DNA of 47,461 bases from Caulobacteraceae bacterium (GTDB lineage: Bacteria; Pseudomonadota; Alphaproteobacteria; Caulobacterales; Caulobacteraceae). The notes under the pieces are model-generated. The model saw only the letters and a program-made list of their open reading frames with translations. It had not been told where the DNA came from and did no database searches. This document shows, in pieces, positions 35,596 to 43,569 of the stretch. Position 1 is the first letter of the stretch. Each line of letters starts with the position of its first letter. The stretch covers positions 1 to 47,461 of the forward strand of contig JAIERG010000065.1 in the NCBI GenBank assembly GCA_019747095.1, in the 5' to 3' direction. The translations under genes and the position numbers were made by a program.

Positions 35596-36397
35596 TTCCA
35601 GCCGTCCCGCCCGTGTCCTCGCCGTCTCGAACCAGAAGGGCGGGGTCGGCAAGACCACGACCGCGATCAACCTCGGTACGGCGCTCGCCGCCATCGGCGA
35701 GCGGGTGCTAATCGTGGACATGGACCCGCAGGGCAATGCCTCCACGGGTCTCGGTGTTCCACGTGAAACACGGCGCATCACAATCTACGACGTCATTGTG
35801 GATGGTCGATCCGTGGATGACGCGGCCGTACCGACGGCGGTCCCCGGCCTCGATATCATTCCAGCCGATGCCGATATGTCGGGCGTCGAGATCGAGCTGA
35901 GCCAGGCGGATCGGCGTTCCTATCGCCTGCGCGACGCTCTGGCGACGCAAGGACAAGGCGGTAGCGCCCGGTATGACTACGTCCTGATCGACTGCCCGCC
36001 GTCGCTGAACCTGCTGACGCTCAACGCGATGGCGGCCGCGGACGGGGTTCTGGTGCCGTTGCAGTGCGAGTTCTTCGCGCTCGAAGGGTTGACGCAGTTG
36101 ATGAAGACCATCGAGATGGTCCGTCAATCGTTGAATCCGAGCCTCGAGATTCAGGGCCTGGTCCTGACGATGTTTGATCGGCGCAACGCCCTGTCCGGAC
36201 AGGTCGCGGCCGACGTCCGGGCCCACTTCGGCGACAAGGTCTATGAGGCGGTGATCCCCCGGAACGTGCGCGTTTCCGAAGCGCCGTCCTTCGGCAAGCC
36301 CGTCCTGATCTACGACCTGAAATGCACCGGCAGCCAGGCCTATCTGCGACTGGCCAAGGAAGTGGTGGGGCGTGAGCGTCGCCGCCTCGCTGCCTGA
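35588..36397 (+). CDS. parA: Chromosome partitioning ATPase ParA
   Basis: Walker-type ATPase that moves ParB-parS complexes along the nucleoid. The deviant Walker A KGGVGKTT (17-24), Walker A' VDMDPQGNAS and Walker B LIDCPPSL are present in 269 residues. GTG 35588 overlaps the end of rsmG by 8 nt. A near-perfect parS lies in the coding sequence around codons 56-61. parB follows after 22 nt, or overlaps if its upstream GTG is used. Confidence 0.97.
   Translation: MASSSRPARVLAVSNQKGGVGKTTTAINLGTALAAIGERVLIVDMDPQGNASTGLGVPRETRRITIYDVIVDGRSVDDAAVPTAVPGLDIIPADADMSGVEIELSQADRRSYRLRDALATQGQGGSARYDYVLIDCPPSLNLLTLNAMAAADGVLVPLQCEFFALEGLTQLMKTIEMVRQSLNPSLEIQGLVLTMFDRRNALSGQVAADVRAHFGDKVYEAVIPRNVRVSEAPSFGKPVLIYDLKCTGSQAYLRLAKEVVGRERRRLAA
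35755..35770. other. parS site 3 (one mismatch), inside parA
   Basis: TGTTCCACGTGAAACA differs from the consensus at one position of the left arm (T to C). It encodes part of GVPRET in ParA, so it may be constrained by the protein sequence as well as by ParB binding. Confidence 0.85.
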
Positions 36398-36419
36398 CTT
36401 AAACAACGGAAACAACGAC

Positions 36420-37301
36420 TTGTCTGAACGCCAAAGAGGTCTGGGTCGCGGTCTGTCGGCGCTGTTGGGAGACGCGGCTGCTGAGGCCGCTCCTGTCGCG
36501 CCGGGCCAGCCCCTTCCGGCCGGAGTGCAGCTTGCACCTATCGAAAGCCTGAAGCCCAACCCCGACCAGCCGAGAAAGGTTTTCCGGCCTGAAGATCTTT
36601 CGGAACTGACCCAGTCTATCCGCGACAAGGGCGTTCTGCAGCCCATCCTGGTCCGTGCCCAGCCGGGCGAGGACGGCGTCTGGCAGATCATCGCCGGGGA
36701 ACGTCGCTGGCGCGCGGCCCAGGGGGCCCGCCTGACCGAGGTCCCGATCATCGTCCGCCAAATGGACGACCTCGAGGTTCTGGAAGTCGCCATCATCGAA
36801 AATGTCCAGCGCGCCGACCTCAACCCGCTGGAAGAGGCCCAGGCCTATGCCTCGCTCATGGAGCGGTTCGGCCGGACGCAGGACGCGGTCGCCGGCATCG
36901 TCGGCAAGTCTCGCAGCCACGTGGCCAATACTCTGCGTCTCACCTACCTGACGCCGCGCGCCAAGGAGCTGGTCAGCGAAGGAATCCTGTCGGCGGGCCA
37001 TGCGCGGGCCTTGCTGACAGCGAAGGACCCGGACGCTCTGGCCGAGAAGATTGTCCTGGAAGGCCTGAACGTCCGCCAGACCGAGGCGCTGGCACGCAAG
37101 TCACAGGGGGCTGGGGCCAAGCCGCGCGGGAAGGTGATGGCGACGTCCTCGCCCGACACTGCGGCGCTCGAACAGGATCTGGCTGACGCGCTCGGCCTGA
37201 AGGTCACGCTGAGCGACAGGGGCGGGAAGGGCGAACTGACCCTTGCCTACGCCAATCTGGAGCAGCTGGACGACCTGTGTCGTCGATTGATGCGCGGCTG
37301 A
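36420..37301 (+). CDS. parB: Chromosome partitioning protein ParB
   Basis: CTP-dependent DNA clamp loaded at parS. From TTG 36420 the protein starts M-SERQRGLGRGLSALLG, aligning with Caulobacter ParB (MSEGRRGLGRGLSALLGE), and has 293 residues. The CTP motif GERRWR is at 93-98, ENVQRADLNPLEEA near 127-140, a helix-turn-helix around 150-180 (SRSHVANTLRL), and the C-terminal dimer domain ends YANLEQLDDLCRRLMRG. A GTG at 36372 would add 16 residues overlapping parA; I find it less likely. Confidence 0.96.
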   Translation: MSERQRGLGRGLSALLGDAAAEAAPVAPGQPLPAGVQLAPIESLKPNPDQPRKVFRPEDLSELTQSIRDKGVLQPILVRAQPGEDGVWQIIAGERRWRAAQGARLTEVPIIVRQMDDLEVLEVAIIENVQRADLNPLEEAQAYASLMERFGRTQDAVAGIVGKSRSHVANTLRLTYLTPRAKELVSEGILSAGHARALLTAKDPDALAEKIVLEGLNVRQTEALARKSQGAGAKPRGKVMATSSPDTAALEQDLADALGLKVTLSDRGGKGELTLAYANLEQLDDLCRRLMRG

Positions 37302-37327
37302 TGGCGCGGGCGTGCTAGTCTGCGGCC

Positions 37328-37507
37328 ATGACCGACATACCCGAAACCGCCGCCGATGCCCTGAAACGCGTCCTCGCCGCCAAGAAGGCGGGTGCTCCGT
37401 CCGGCGGCCCGGCCTTCAAGCCCGGCCAGCATCCCGAGAAGTCGGTAAGCGCGAGGAATGCCGCCCTGGCCAAGCCCGCGTTCCGCAAGGCTTCCAAGCG
37501 CGGGTAA
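37328..37507 (+). CDS. Small basic hypothetical protein
   Basis: 59 residues from ATG 37328, 26 nt after parB. The sequence (ALKRVLAAKKAGAPSGGPAF, then KPGQHPEKSVSARNAALAKP and FRKASKRG) is rich in Lys, Arg and Ala and has no hydrophobic segment, so it could bind nucleic acid, but no function is known to me. It ends 14 nt before the convergent xthA stop. Support is moderate: codon use and composition look coding, and it fills the gap exactly. Confidence 0.6.
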   Translation: MTDIPETAADALKRVLAAKKAGAPSGGPAFKPGQHPEKSVSARNAALAKPAFRKASKRG

Positions 37508-37521
37508 GCCGCCGTCGCGCG

Positions 37522-38313
37522 CTAGACGTCCAGATCGACCGTGATGGGGCAGTGGTCCGACGGCTGCTCCCAGGCCCGGACGGGCTCGTGAATCGTCGCT
37601 GATCCGGCCACCACCGCCGGTGCCAGACCCGGCGATGTCCAGATGTGATCCAGCCTGAGGCCTCGGTTCGTCTTCCGGAAGTCGACGGCGCGATAGCTCC
37701 ACCAGCTCGCGAGCTTCTGCGGCTCGGGGAAGGCCTCGCGCACCACGTCGACAAAGCCGCCGGCCGCCTGGAGGCGGTTCAGCGTCTCGACCTCGATGGG
37801 CGTGTGACTGACCACCTTGGACATGAAGCGGTGGTTCCATACGTCGTATTCGCTGGGCGCGATGTTGAAATCGCCACACATCAGAAGCGGCCGCGATCGA
37901 TCCAGTCCCCGCGCTGTCTCGGTCAGCCGCTCGTAGAAGTCCATCTTGTGGTCGAACTTGGGGTTCAATGTCCGATCAGGCACATCGCCACCGGCCGGGA
38001 TGTAGAAATTCTGCACATCCACGCCCGCGATCCGCGCCGAGACGCAGCGGGCATGGCCGAGCTTGCAGGCGTTGAATGTCTCTGAGGCCTCGATCGGAAG
38101 CCGGCTGGCGATGGCCACGCCGTGCCAGCCTTTCTGACCCGAGATTTTCAGGTGTGGCAGGCCCATGTCGGCAAAGGCGTTGCGGGGAAACTGGTCCTCC
38201 AGACACTTGATCTCCTGCAGGCACAGGACGTCGGTCCTGCTCTCGGCGACGAAGCGGGCGACCTGGTCGATGCGCAGGCGGACGGAGTTGATGTTCCAGG
38301 TGGCGACGCGCAC
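37522..38313 (-). CDS. xthA: Exodeoxyribonuclease III
   Basis: AP endonuclease and 3'-5' exonuclease of base excision repair. 263 residues with the EEP-fold landmarks: ATWNINSVRLR, LCLQEIKC (metal-binding Glu), MCGDFNIAP (Asp/Asn pair), GLRLDHIW and SDHCPI (catalytic Asp-His). GTG 38313 gives the typical MRVATWNINS start; no closer ATG exists. It follows prmC by 5 nt on the same strand. Confidence 0.96.
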   Translation of the reverse strand: MRVATWNINSVRLRIDQVARFVAESRTDVLCLQEIKCLEDQFPRNAFADMGLPHLKISGQKGWHGVAIASRLPIEASETFNACKLGHARCVSARIAGVDVQNFYIPAGGDVPDRTLNPKFDHKMDFYERLTETARGLDRSRPLLMCGDFNIAPSEYDVWNHRFMSKVVSHTPIEVETLNRLQAAGGFVDVVREAFPEPQKLASWWSYRAVDFRKTNRGLRLDHIWTSPGLAPAVVAGSATIHEPVRAWEQPSDHCPITVDLDV

Positions 38314-38318
38314 GCGAC

Positions 38319-39203
38319 TCAGCCCTGCCGGATCGGCGTAGTGCGAGGGTCCGGGCCGTTGGTGACGACCCGATCGCGGTCGCCCAGGTCCTTGACGACC
38401 TTCACGTCGGTGAAGCCTGCGGCCTCGAACAGGGCTTTCACTTGCGGGCCCTGATCCCAGCCGATCTCGACGGCGAAAACGCCGCCGGGCTTCAGGATGC
38501 GCATGATCTCAGGGGCCAGGTCGCGATAGGCCTGCAATCCGTCCGGCCCACCGTCCAACGCCAGCACCGGATCGTGGTCCCGCACCTCCGGATCGAGACC
38601 GGCGATGTCGTCCGACGGAATATAGGGCGGGTTGGACACCACCAGGTCGAAGCTGTGATCACCGAAGCCCGCCGCCCATTCGGTCCGCAGGAAGGCGGCA
38701 CGGCCGTCCAGCCCCAGGTTGGCGGCGTTCTCCCGCGCGACCGCCAGGGCCTCCGACGAAATGTCGGTGCCAACGCCGTGGGCCGCCGGACGCTCGGTCA
38801 GGAGCGCCAGCAGGATCGCGCCCGATCCCGTCCCCAGGTCGATGGCGTGGAAATGCCGGGTTGGCTCAAACGCCAGAAGCGCCACGTCGATCAGCGTCTC
38901 GGTGTCCGGGCGTGGGCTGAGCACGTCGGGGGTGACGTTTAGCATGATCTTCCAGAAGCCCTTGCGGCCCAGGATGCGCGACACGGGCTCGCGGCGCAGC
39001 CGCCGCTCCAGATAGCCGTCCAGCGTGGCCAGCTGGTCGGGTGTCACCGCGCGATAGGGGTCGGTAAGGATATCCAGCCGCGAGCAGCCGGTCGCGGCCT
39101 CCAGCAACAGCCGCGCGTCGATGGCGGGGCTGTCGATCTTTTGGGCCTTCAGCGCGGTCTGGGCCGATTTCCAGGCGGTCAGCAGGGTGGGGGCGTCGCT
39201 CAT
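38319..39203 (-). CDS. prmC: Peptide chain release factor N5-glutamine methyltransferase
   Basis: Methylates the GGQ glutamine of release factors RF1 and RF2. 294 residues with an N-terminal helical domain (about 1-85), SRPDTETLID-type motif (LSPRPDTETLID), the SAM loop DLGTGSGAI (122-130) and the catalytic NPPY (191-194). ATG 39203 directly abuts the stop of the MOSC gene with no gap. prfA, its usual neighbour, is not present here. Confidence 0.96.
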   Translation of the reverse strand: MSDAPTLLTAWKSAQTALKAQKIDSPAIDARLLLEAATGCSRLDILTDPYRAVTPDQLATLDGYLERRLRREPVSRILGRKGFWKIMLNVTPDVLSPRPDTETLIDVALLAFEPTRHFHAIDLGTGSGAILLALLTERPAAHGVGTDISSEALAVARENAANLGLDGRAAFLRTEWAAGFGDHSFDLVVSNPPYIPSDDIAGLDPEVRDHDPVLALDGGPDGLQAYRDLAPEIMRILKPGGVFAVEIGWDQGPQVKALFEAAGFTDVKVVKDLGDRDRVVTNGPDPRTTPIRQG

Positions 39204-39968
39204 TCAAATCCACTCGACGGGGTCGTTCACGGCGATCTCGCCGGTCGTCTGGACCGACAGATAGAGACCGCAGAAGGCATGGCCATAGAGGCGCATCAGG
39301 TCGCCGACCAGATCGGCGTCGCGTTCTCCCGTGGCCGGATCGACATCGACGGCGACGCAGCGTCGGATCGGCTTGATGGCCCGCAGAGTGGCCTCGCCGA
39401 CCCTGAGCGATAGCCCGGCGACGTCGTTCTCGATCCAGGGTTCCCAGCCTTCGACGTGAATGTTGGCGCGAAACCGCAGGGGATCCAGTGGCCGACCGAG
39501 CCGCTGGGACAGATCTCGCAGACTGGCGAGGTTCAGGATCGACACGTCGCCCCTGGGATCGTCCATGAAGCGATGGCCTTGGCCGTCCAGCACCTTCAGC
39601 GGCGCCGTCGCCTCCTCGCCCAGCGCCTCGGTGAGCCAGGCCTCCAGCGCCCGGTCGCCTTCGGTCTGACCCAGGCGAACGGTCAGGGACGGAACGCCCG
39701 GCCTCCGCACCGTGAGGTCTCCGGTGCGCGCGTCCCAGTGGCTGGCGACCCGGGCGAGCGCGGGGATGCGCGCCAGGACGGCGAACCGCATCTTGGAGAT
39801 ATGCGCCGCCGCTGCGGGATCGAAGCCGGAGGGTTCGATCTCGACCGCGTAGAGCCGGTCGCCGGGAAACGCCGCGCCCGCGTCCAGCCGGGCCCGCCCC
39901 AGTGGTTCGGGCGTCAGGCCCTTCACGGGGTGCCGGTGCAGCGCAGCGATGCGGGCGGGAGAGGTCAC
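39204..39968 (-). CDS. MOSC domain protein
   Basis: 254 residues. The MOSC N-terminal beta-barrel begins RIAALHRHPVKGLTPEPLG; the MOSC domain (about 120-250) has LRFRANIHVEGWEPWIENDV and IKPIRRCVAVDVDPATGERD, whose Cys is the position that contacts the molybdenum cofactor in relatives such as MOCO sulfurases and YcbX. GTG 39968 starts the family-like sequence; the same frame is open much further because it crosses the antisense of the YihY gene, which I treat as chance. Role likely molybdenum-linked, substrate unknown. Confidence 0.88.
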   Translation of the reverse strand: MTSPARIAALHRHPVKGLTPEPLGRARLDAGAAFPGDRLYAVEIEPSGFDPAAAAHISKMRFAVLARIPALARVASHWDARTGDLTVRRPGVPSLTVRLGQTEGDRALEAWLTEALGEEATAPLKVLDGQGHRFMDDPRGDVSILNLASLRDLSQRLGRPLDPLRFRANIHVEGWEPWIENDVAGLSLRVGEATLRAIKPIRRCVAVDVDPATGERDADLVGDLMRLYGHAFCGLYLSVQTTGEIAVNDPVEWI

Positions 39969-40043
39969 CGCCGCTCCGTGCCCGACCCGCCGGTCGCAGG
40001 CAAGCGTCCGGAACGGGCCGCAAGCCTGAAGGTTTATGGCCTC

Positions 40044-41303
40044 ATGTCTTCCCCGCCCCGTCGATCCCTCCTGTCCGGCCACTGGCGGTTCCTCGGTGCC
40101 GCCCTCGCGGGACTGGCCGCCTGCGCCGGAGCCGCGCATCTGATCTATTCCCAGGGTCATCGCTACGGACTGGAGCTGCGGGCGCCGCGTCCGGAGCACT
40201 CGCCCTCGAAGCCGCCCACGCCCGAGGATCACGAGGCCCGCGAACCCGGCCGGGGCCGGATCGCCCGCCATCCGCACCAGATCCCGCATAAAGGCTGGGT
40301 CGACATCGCCTGGCGAGTCGGGGCGTCCTACTTCGGCGACCGGGTCGGCTTTGTCGCCGGGGGCGTGACCTTCTTCATCCTTCTGTCGCTGATCCCGACG
40401 CTCGGTGCCTTCGTGACCATCTACGGCCTGTTCGCCGATCCGAACGACGCCTGGATGCGGCTGGCTTTCCTCTATTCGGTGCTGCCGGCCAATGTGACCC
40501 AGTTCCTCGGCGCGGAGATGGCCCGGCTGGCGGCCGGGTCGACGTCGCAGCTGACCTTCACACTGATCTGGACGCTGGCCCTGTCGCTCTGGACCGCCAA
40601 CAACGGAATCAAGACGCTCTTCTATGGCCTGAACGTCGCCTATCACGAGGTCGAGAAGCGCAACATCGTCCGCTACAACCTGATCTGCTTCGCCTTCACC
40701 CTGACGGGCCTGGCGGCTGTCCTGGTCTCGGCCGCCCTTGTCGTGGGGGTGCCGGTTGTGCTCGGGACGCTGGGCCTTGCCGAAGAGTGGCAGGCGCTCG
40801 CGCCGCTGCGGTGGCCGATCCTGTTCGTGCTCTACGTCGGCGCGCTCGCCGTCATCTATCGCTTCGGACCCTGCCGGGCCCGCGCCCGCTGGCGATGGCT
40901 GACGCCTGGAGCGGTCTTCGCCGCCGTGCTCAGCGTCCTGACGTCGTTCCTGTTCAGCTGGTATCTGACGACCTTCGTTCGGCTGGATTCCTACGGCCCT
41001 CTGGCCACGGCGATGGGCTTCCTGCTGTGGACCTCGATCTCGGTCCAGGTGATCCTGATGGGAGCCGAGCTGAACGCCGAGATCGAGCACCAGACGGCCC
41101 AGGACACGACGACGGGCGACCCGAGGCCGCTCGGCGAACGCGGCGCCGTCATGGCCGATACGGTCGGCCCACGACGCGGCAGCCCCGCCACCCTGACCTT
41201 CACCCTGCGCCACGCCGAGGCCCTGGCCGATCGCCTCGGACGCCGGCGAAACCGGCCCGCGTCGCCTTCGGGGTCGCAAGACGGTGGCGGCGACCCTATC
41301 TAG
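40044..41303 (+). CDS. YihY/virulence factor BrkB family membrane protein
   Basis: 419 residues. An N-terminal membrane segment (about 10-30, FLGAALAGLAACAGAAHLIY) and a polar Pro-rich linker precede the YihY core with six predicted helices (about 100-340), containing GWVDIAWRVGASYFGDRVGF, GVTFFILLSLIPTLGAFV, SLWTANNGIKTLFYGLNVAY and GPLATAMGFLLWTSISVQVILMGAELNAE. The C-terminal tail (about 350-419) is charged. The family was once mislabelled RNase BN; its actual role is unclear. Divergent from the MOSC gene by 75 nt. Confidence 0.92.
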   Translation: MSSPPRRSLLSGHWRFLGAALAGLAACAGAAHLIYSQGHRYGLELRAPRPEHSPSKPPTPEDHEAREPGRGRIARHPHQIPHKGWVDIAWRVGASYFGDRVGFVAGGVTFFILLSLIPTLGAFVTIYGLFADPNDAWMRLAFLYSVLPANVTQFLGAEMARLAAGSTSQLTFTLIWTLALSLWTANNGIKTLFYGLNVAYHEVEKRNIVRYNLICFAFTLTGLAAVLVSAALVVGVPVVLGTLGLAEEWQALAPLRWPILFVLYVGALAVIYRFGPCRARARWRWLTPGAVFAAVLSVLTSFLFSWYLTTFVRLDSYGPLATAMGFLLWTSISVQVILMGAELNAEIEHQTAQDTTTGDPRPLGERGAVMADTVGPRRGSPATLTFTLRHAEALADRLGRRRNRPASPSGSQDGGGDPI

Positions 41304-41307
41304 GCGG

Positions 41308-41541
41308 ATGAGCAGCTTTCGTCAGACCACCCTCGAGCGCGCCTACGACCTGGCGCGCAGCGGTTCCTGCCGCACGGTCGGGGACATCAAGACCCGGCTT
41401 CAGGCCGAGGGCTATGAAGGGGTCAAGGACCGGCTGTACGGCGCGTCCCTGACCGCGGCGCTGCGCAAGCTGTGCGCAGAGCACTACGTCTGCCCCGACG
41501 CCCAAGCAGCCGCAACGCAGTCCGCCCCGGCGGGCGACTGA
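41308..41541 (+). CDS. Small hypothetical protein
   Basis: 77 residues from ATG 41308, 4 nt after the YihY-family stop. The sequence MSSFRQTTLERAYDLARSG, TVGDIKTRLQAEGYEGVKDRLYG and ALRKLCAEHY looks like a compact helical domain of the kind seen in short uncharacterised alphaproteobacterial proteins. No signal, membrane segment or metal motif. Probably cotranscribed with the membrane protein. Confidence 0.7.
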   Translation: MSSFRQTTLERAYDLARSGSCRTVGDIKTRLQAEGYEGVKDRLYGASLTAALRKLCAEHYVCPDAQAAATQSAPAGD

Positions 41542-41591
41542 AGCCTTTCGGTTGCGCCGGCGGGCTTTCCGGTCCATAAGGCACCCGTCGA

Positions 41592-41621
41592 TCTCTCTGC
41601 GTAACGCCCCTTCTCTCTGCG
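41592..41621 (+). repeat. Direct repeat in the cold shock gene leader
   Basis: TCTCTCTGCG occurs at 41592-41601 and 41612-41621, start to start 20 nt, within the 167-nt region before cspA. The same 10-mer is in the rho leader (28423-28432). Meaning unknown. Confidence 0.4.
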
Positions 41622-41708
41622 AACGCACCGAGTTTCTGGCCGATCCCATTCAGACCCGACAGGCTCCAGGCGCTTTTGCCTGCGGCCAACTGCGAACGGA
41701 GAGCTGAA

Positions 41709-41921
41709 ATGGCGACCGGAACTGTCAAGTGGTACAACTCAACAAAAGGCTATGGCTTCATCGAGCCGAGTGATGGCGGCAAGGACGTGTTCGTGCACGT
41801 CTCGGCCGTTGAAGGCGCGGGCATGCGCGGCCTGAACGAAGGTCAGACGATCTCCTACGAGGTCGAGAAGGACCGCCGCACCGGCAAGGAATCCGCCGGC
41901 CAGTTGAAGACGCCGGAATAG
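41709..41921 (+). CDS. cspA: Cold shock domain protein (CspA family)
   Basis: 70-residue single-domain RNA/DNA-binding protein. RNP1 KGYGFIEP and RNP2 VFVHVS are intact after the N-terminal [16 protein letters not shown] 41709 has GGAGAG upstream. The 167-nt gap before it could hold the long leader typical of csp genes. A strong hairpin follows 36 nt after the stop, so this is probably a monocistronic gene. Which of several cold shock paralogues it corresponds to cannot be told. Confidence 0.95.
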   Translation: MATGTVKWYNSTKGYGFIEPSDGGKDVFVHVSAVEGAGMRGLNEGQTISYEVEKDRRTGKESAGQLKTPE

Positions 41922-41956
41922 TCAGACCGTCCGTCCTCGTGGACGACGAACAGACG

Positions 41957-41988
41957 CGGGGTCGGAACGCCTGTTCCGGCCCCGTTTC
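41957..41988 (+). terminator. Terminator hairpin after cspA
   Basis: GGGGTCGGAAC, loop GCCT, GTTCCGGCCCC, followed by GTTTCC. The 11-bp stem has one G-U pair. The T-tract is short, so termination may be partial. It separates cspA from ccmC. Confidence 0.65.
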
Positions 41989-42055
41989 CAAATCCGAAGA
42001 CTCCCGCCGCGACACGCGGGCGCTTGCTCCCGCGTTGGCCCCCGCGTAGAGCGCC

Positions 42056-42781
42056 ATGACGATGTTCGGCCTTGCCAATCCCGACAGGTTCATGCGCTTC
42101 ACCGCGCCCGTGACCCCGGTGTTCTGGGCGCTGGCGGCGCTGCTGCTCGCCATCGGAACCTGGCTCAGTTTCACCGCGCCCGGCGACTATCAGCAGGGCG
42201 ATACCGTGCGGATCATGTTCGTCCATGTACCCGCCGCTTCTCTGGGGCTGGCAGCCTATGCGGCGCTCGGCGTCTCCAGCTTTTTCGCGCTCGTTTTTCG
42301 TCATCCCCTCGCCGATGCCGCTGCCCGCGCCGCCGCCCTGCCCGGAGCGGCTTTCACCGCTCTGGCCCTGATCACCGGCGGTTTGTGGGGCCAGCCGATG
42401 TGGGGGACCTGGTGGGTGTGGGACGCGCGGCTGACCAGCGTGCTGGTGCTGTTCCTCTTCTACCTCGGCTACATGGCGCTGCGCTCCTCGATCGACGACG
42501 AACAGAAGGCCACCCGCGCCGCCGCCGTTCTGGGCCTCGTCGGGCTGATCAACCTGCCGATCGTGAAGTTTTCGGTGGACTGGTGGAACACGCTCCACCA
42601 GCCAGCCTCCCTGCTGCGCGCCGGCGGGACCAGCCTCGATCCGGTCTTTCTTGCCCCGCTTCTGACCATGATGGCAGCTTATGGGGCCCTGTTTGGCGCG
42701 GTCTGGCTGACGACCATCCGGGCCGAGGTGATGCGCCGTCGGGTGCAGGGCATCCGCGCGCGCCGGGCGCTGGAGGCGTGA
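42056..42781 (+). CDS. ccmC: Cytochrome c maturation haem exporter/handling protein CcmC
   Basis: Inner membrane protein that presents haem to CcmE. 241 residues, six hydrophobic helices, the tryptophan-rich WGTWWVWDARLTS motif in the second periplasmic-type loop, and flanking His in VHVPAAS and TLHQPAS that serve as haem ligands in the family. ATG 42056. Followed by ccmD with a 1-nt overlap and ccmG; ccmA and ccmB are not upstream. Confidence 0.96.
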   Translation: MTMFGLANPDRFMRFTAPVTPVFWALAALLLAIGTWLSFTAPGDYQQGDTVRIMFVHVPAASLGLAAYAALGVSSFFALVFRHPLADAAARAAALPGAAFTALALITGGLWGQPMWGTWWVWDARLTSVLVLFLFYLGYMALRSSIDDEQKATRAAAVLGLVGLINLPIVKFSVDWWNTLHQPASLLRAGGTSLDPVFLAPLLTMMAAYGALFGAVWLTTIRAEVMRRRVQGIRARRALEA

Positions 42782-42936
42782 TGCTCGATCTCGACATGAG
42801 CCCCTACGGTGCCTTTGTCTGGCCGGCCTGGGCGATCACCGCGATCGTGCTGGGTGCCGTCGTCGCCCGCGCCGTGGCTTCGGCCCGGCGCTGGAAGGCG
42901 GAGCTGAAGCGTCTCGAAGACGAGGACGCCGCATGA
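42781..42936 (+). CDS. ccmD: Haem exporter protein CcmD
   Basis: 51-residue small membrane protein needed to release holo-CcmE from the CcmABC complex. MSPYGAFVWPAWAITAIVLG is the conserved N-terminal segment and single helix, followed by a charged tail (RRWKAELKRLEDEDAA). ATG 42781 shares one base with the ccmC stop; the stop shares ATGA with the ccmG start. Below the size that gene finders report easily, but position and sequence make it secure. Confidence 0.93.
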   Translation: MLDLDMSPYGAFVWPAWAITAIVLGAVVARAVASARRWKAELKRLEDEDAA

Positions 42937-43535
42937 GCCGCTGGCTGACGGTCATCCCGCTGATCGTTCTGGCGGGGCTAGCCGTACTCTTCATCGGCTG
43001 GTCGCTGCAGCGCGATCCTGAATACCGCCCGGACGCCATCGTCGGCCAGACCGTGCCGGAGACGGTCCTGCCGATCCTCCAGGGGGACGTCGCCGGCCCC
43101 CAGAACGTCGACCTGAAAACCGCCGGTGTCGGCCGCCCTATGCTGGTCAACCTGTTCGCCAGCTGGTGCGCACCCTGCCGCATTGAACACCCGCAGCTGA
43201 TGGCGCTGAAGGACCGCGGCATCGCGGTTGTCGGCGTCGCCTACAAGGACGATCCGATCGCCACGCGCGCCTTCCTCGACGAACTCGGCGATCCATTCAC
43301 GATGGTTCTGGTCGATCAGGAAGGCCGCGCGGGTCTGGATCTCGGCGTCTCGGGCGTGCCGGAGACCTTCGCTGTCGACGCCATGGGGCGCATTGTAGCC
43401 AAGGCGTCGGGGCCGCTGCTGACCCAGGCCGACGTCGACCGGCTGGTGGCGGCGCTGGATGCGCCCTCGCGCCCCCTTCCGACGGCCCGCACGCCCGAGG
43501 AACTCGCTGTTCAGCGGGAAGAAGCGGCGCGTTAA
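42933..43535 (+). CDS. ccmG: Thiol:disulfide interchange protein CcmG/DsbE
   Basis: Membrane-anchored periplasmic thioredoxin-like protein that reduces apocytochrome c for haem attachment. 200 residues: N-terminal anchor helix (about 5-22), then the thioredoxin fold with WCAPC (C79, C82) in LFASWCAPCRIEHP, GVAYKDDP and the cis-Pro GVPETFAVD. The C-terminal tail beyond about 180 is low complexity and Glu/Arg-rich. ATG 42933 shares ATGA with the ccmD stop. Confidence 0.96.
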   Translation: MSRWLTVIPLIVLAGLAVLFIGWSLQRDPEYRPDAIVGQTVPETVLPILQGDVAGPQNVDLKTAGVGRPMLVNLFASWCAPCRIEHPQLMALKDRGIAVVGVAYKDDPIATRAFLDELGDPFTMVLVDQEGRAGLDLGVSGVPETFAVDAMGRIVAKASGPLLTQADVDRLVAALDAPSRPLPTARTPEELAVQREEAAR

Positions 43536-43569
43536 CCCTTTTTCGACGGGGATCGTTAACCCTGTCGGC

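Noticed and set aside
39204-41279. 691-codon frame joining the MOSC gene to an N-terminal extension
   Set aside because: The extension is the antisense of the YihY-family gene and is low complexity; the MOSC protein starts naturally at GTG 39968.
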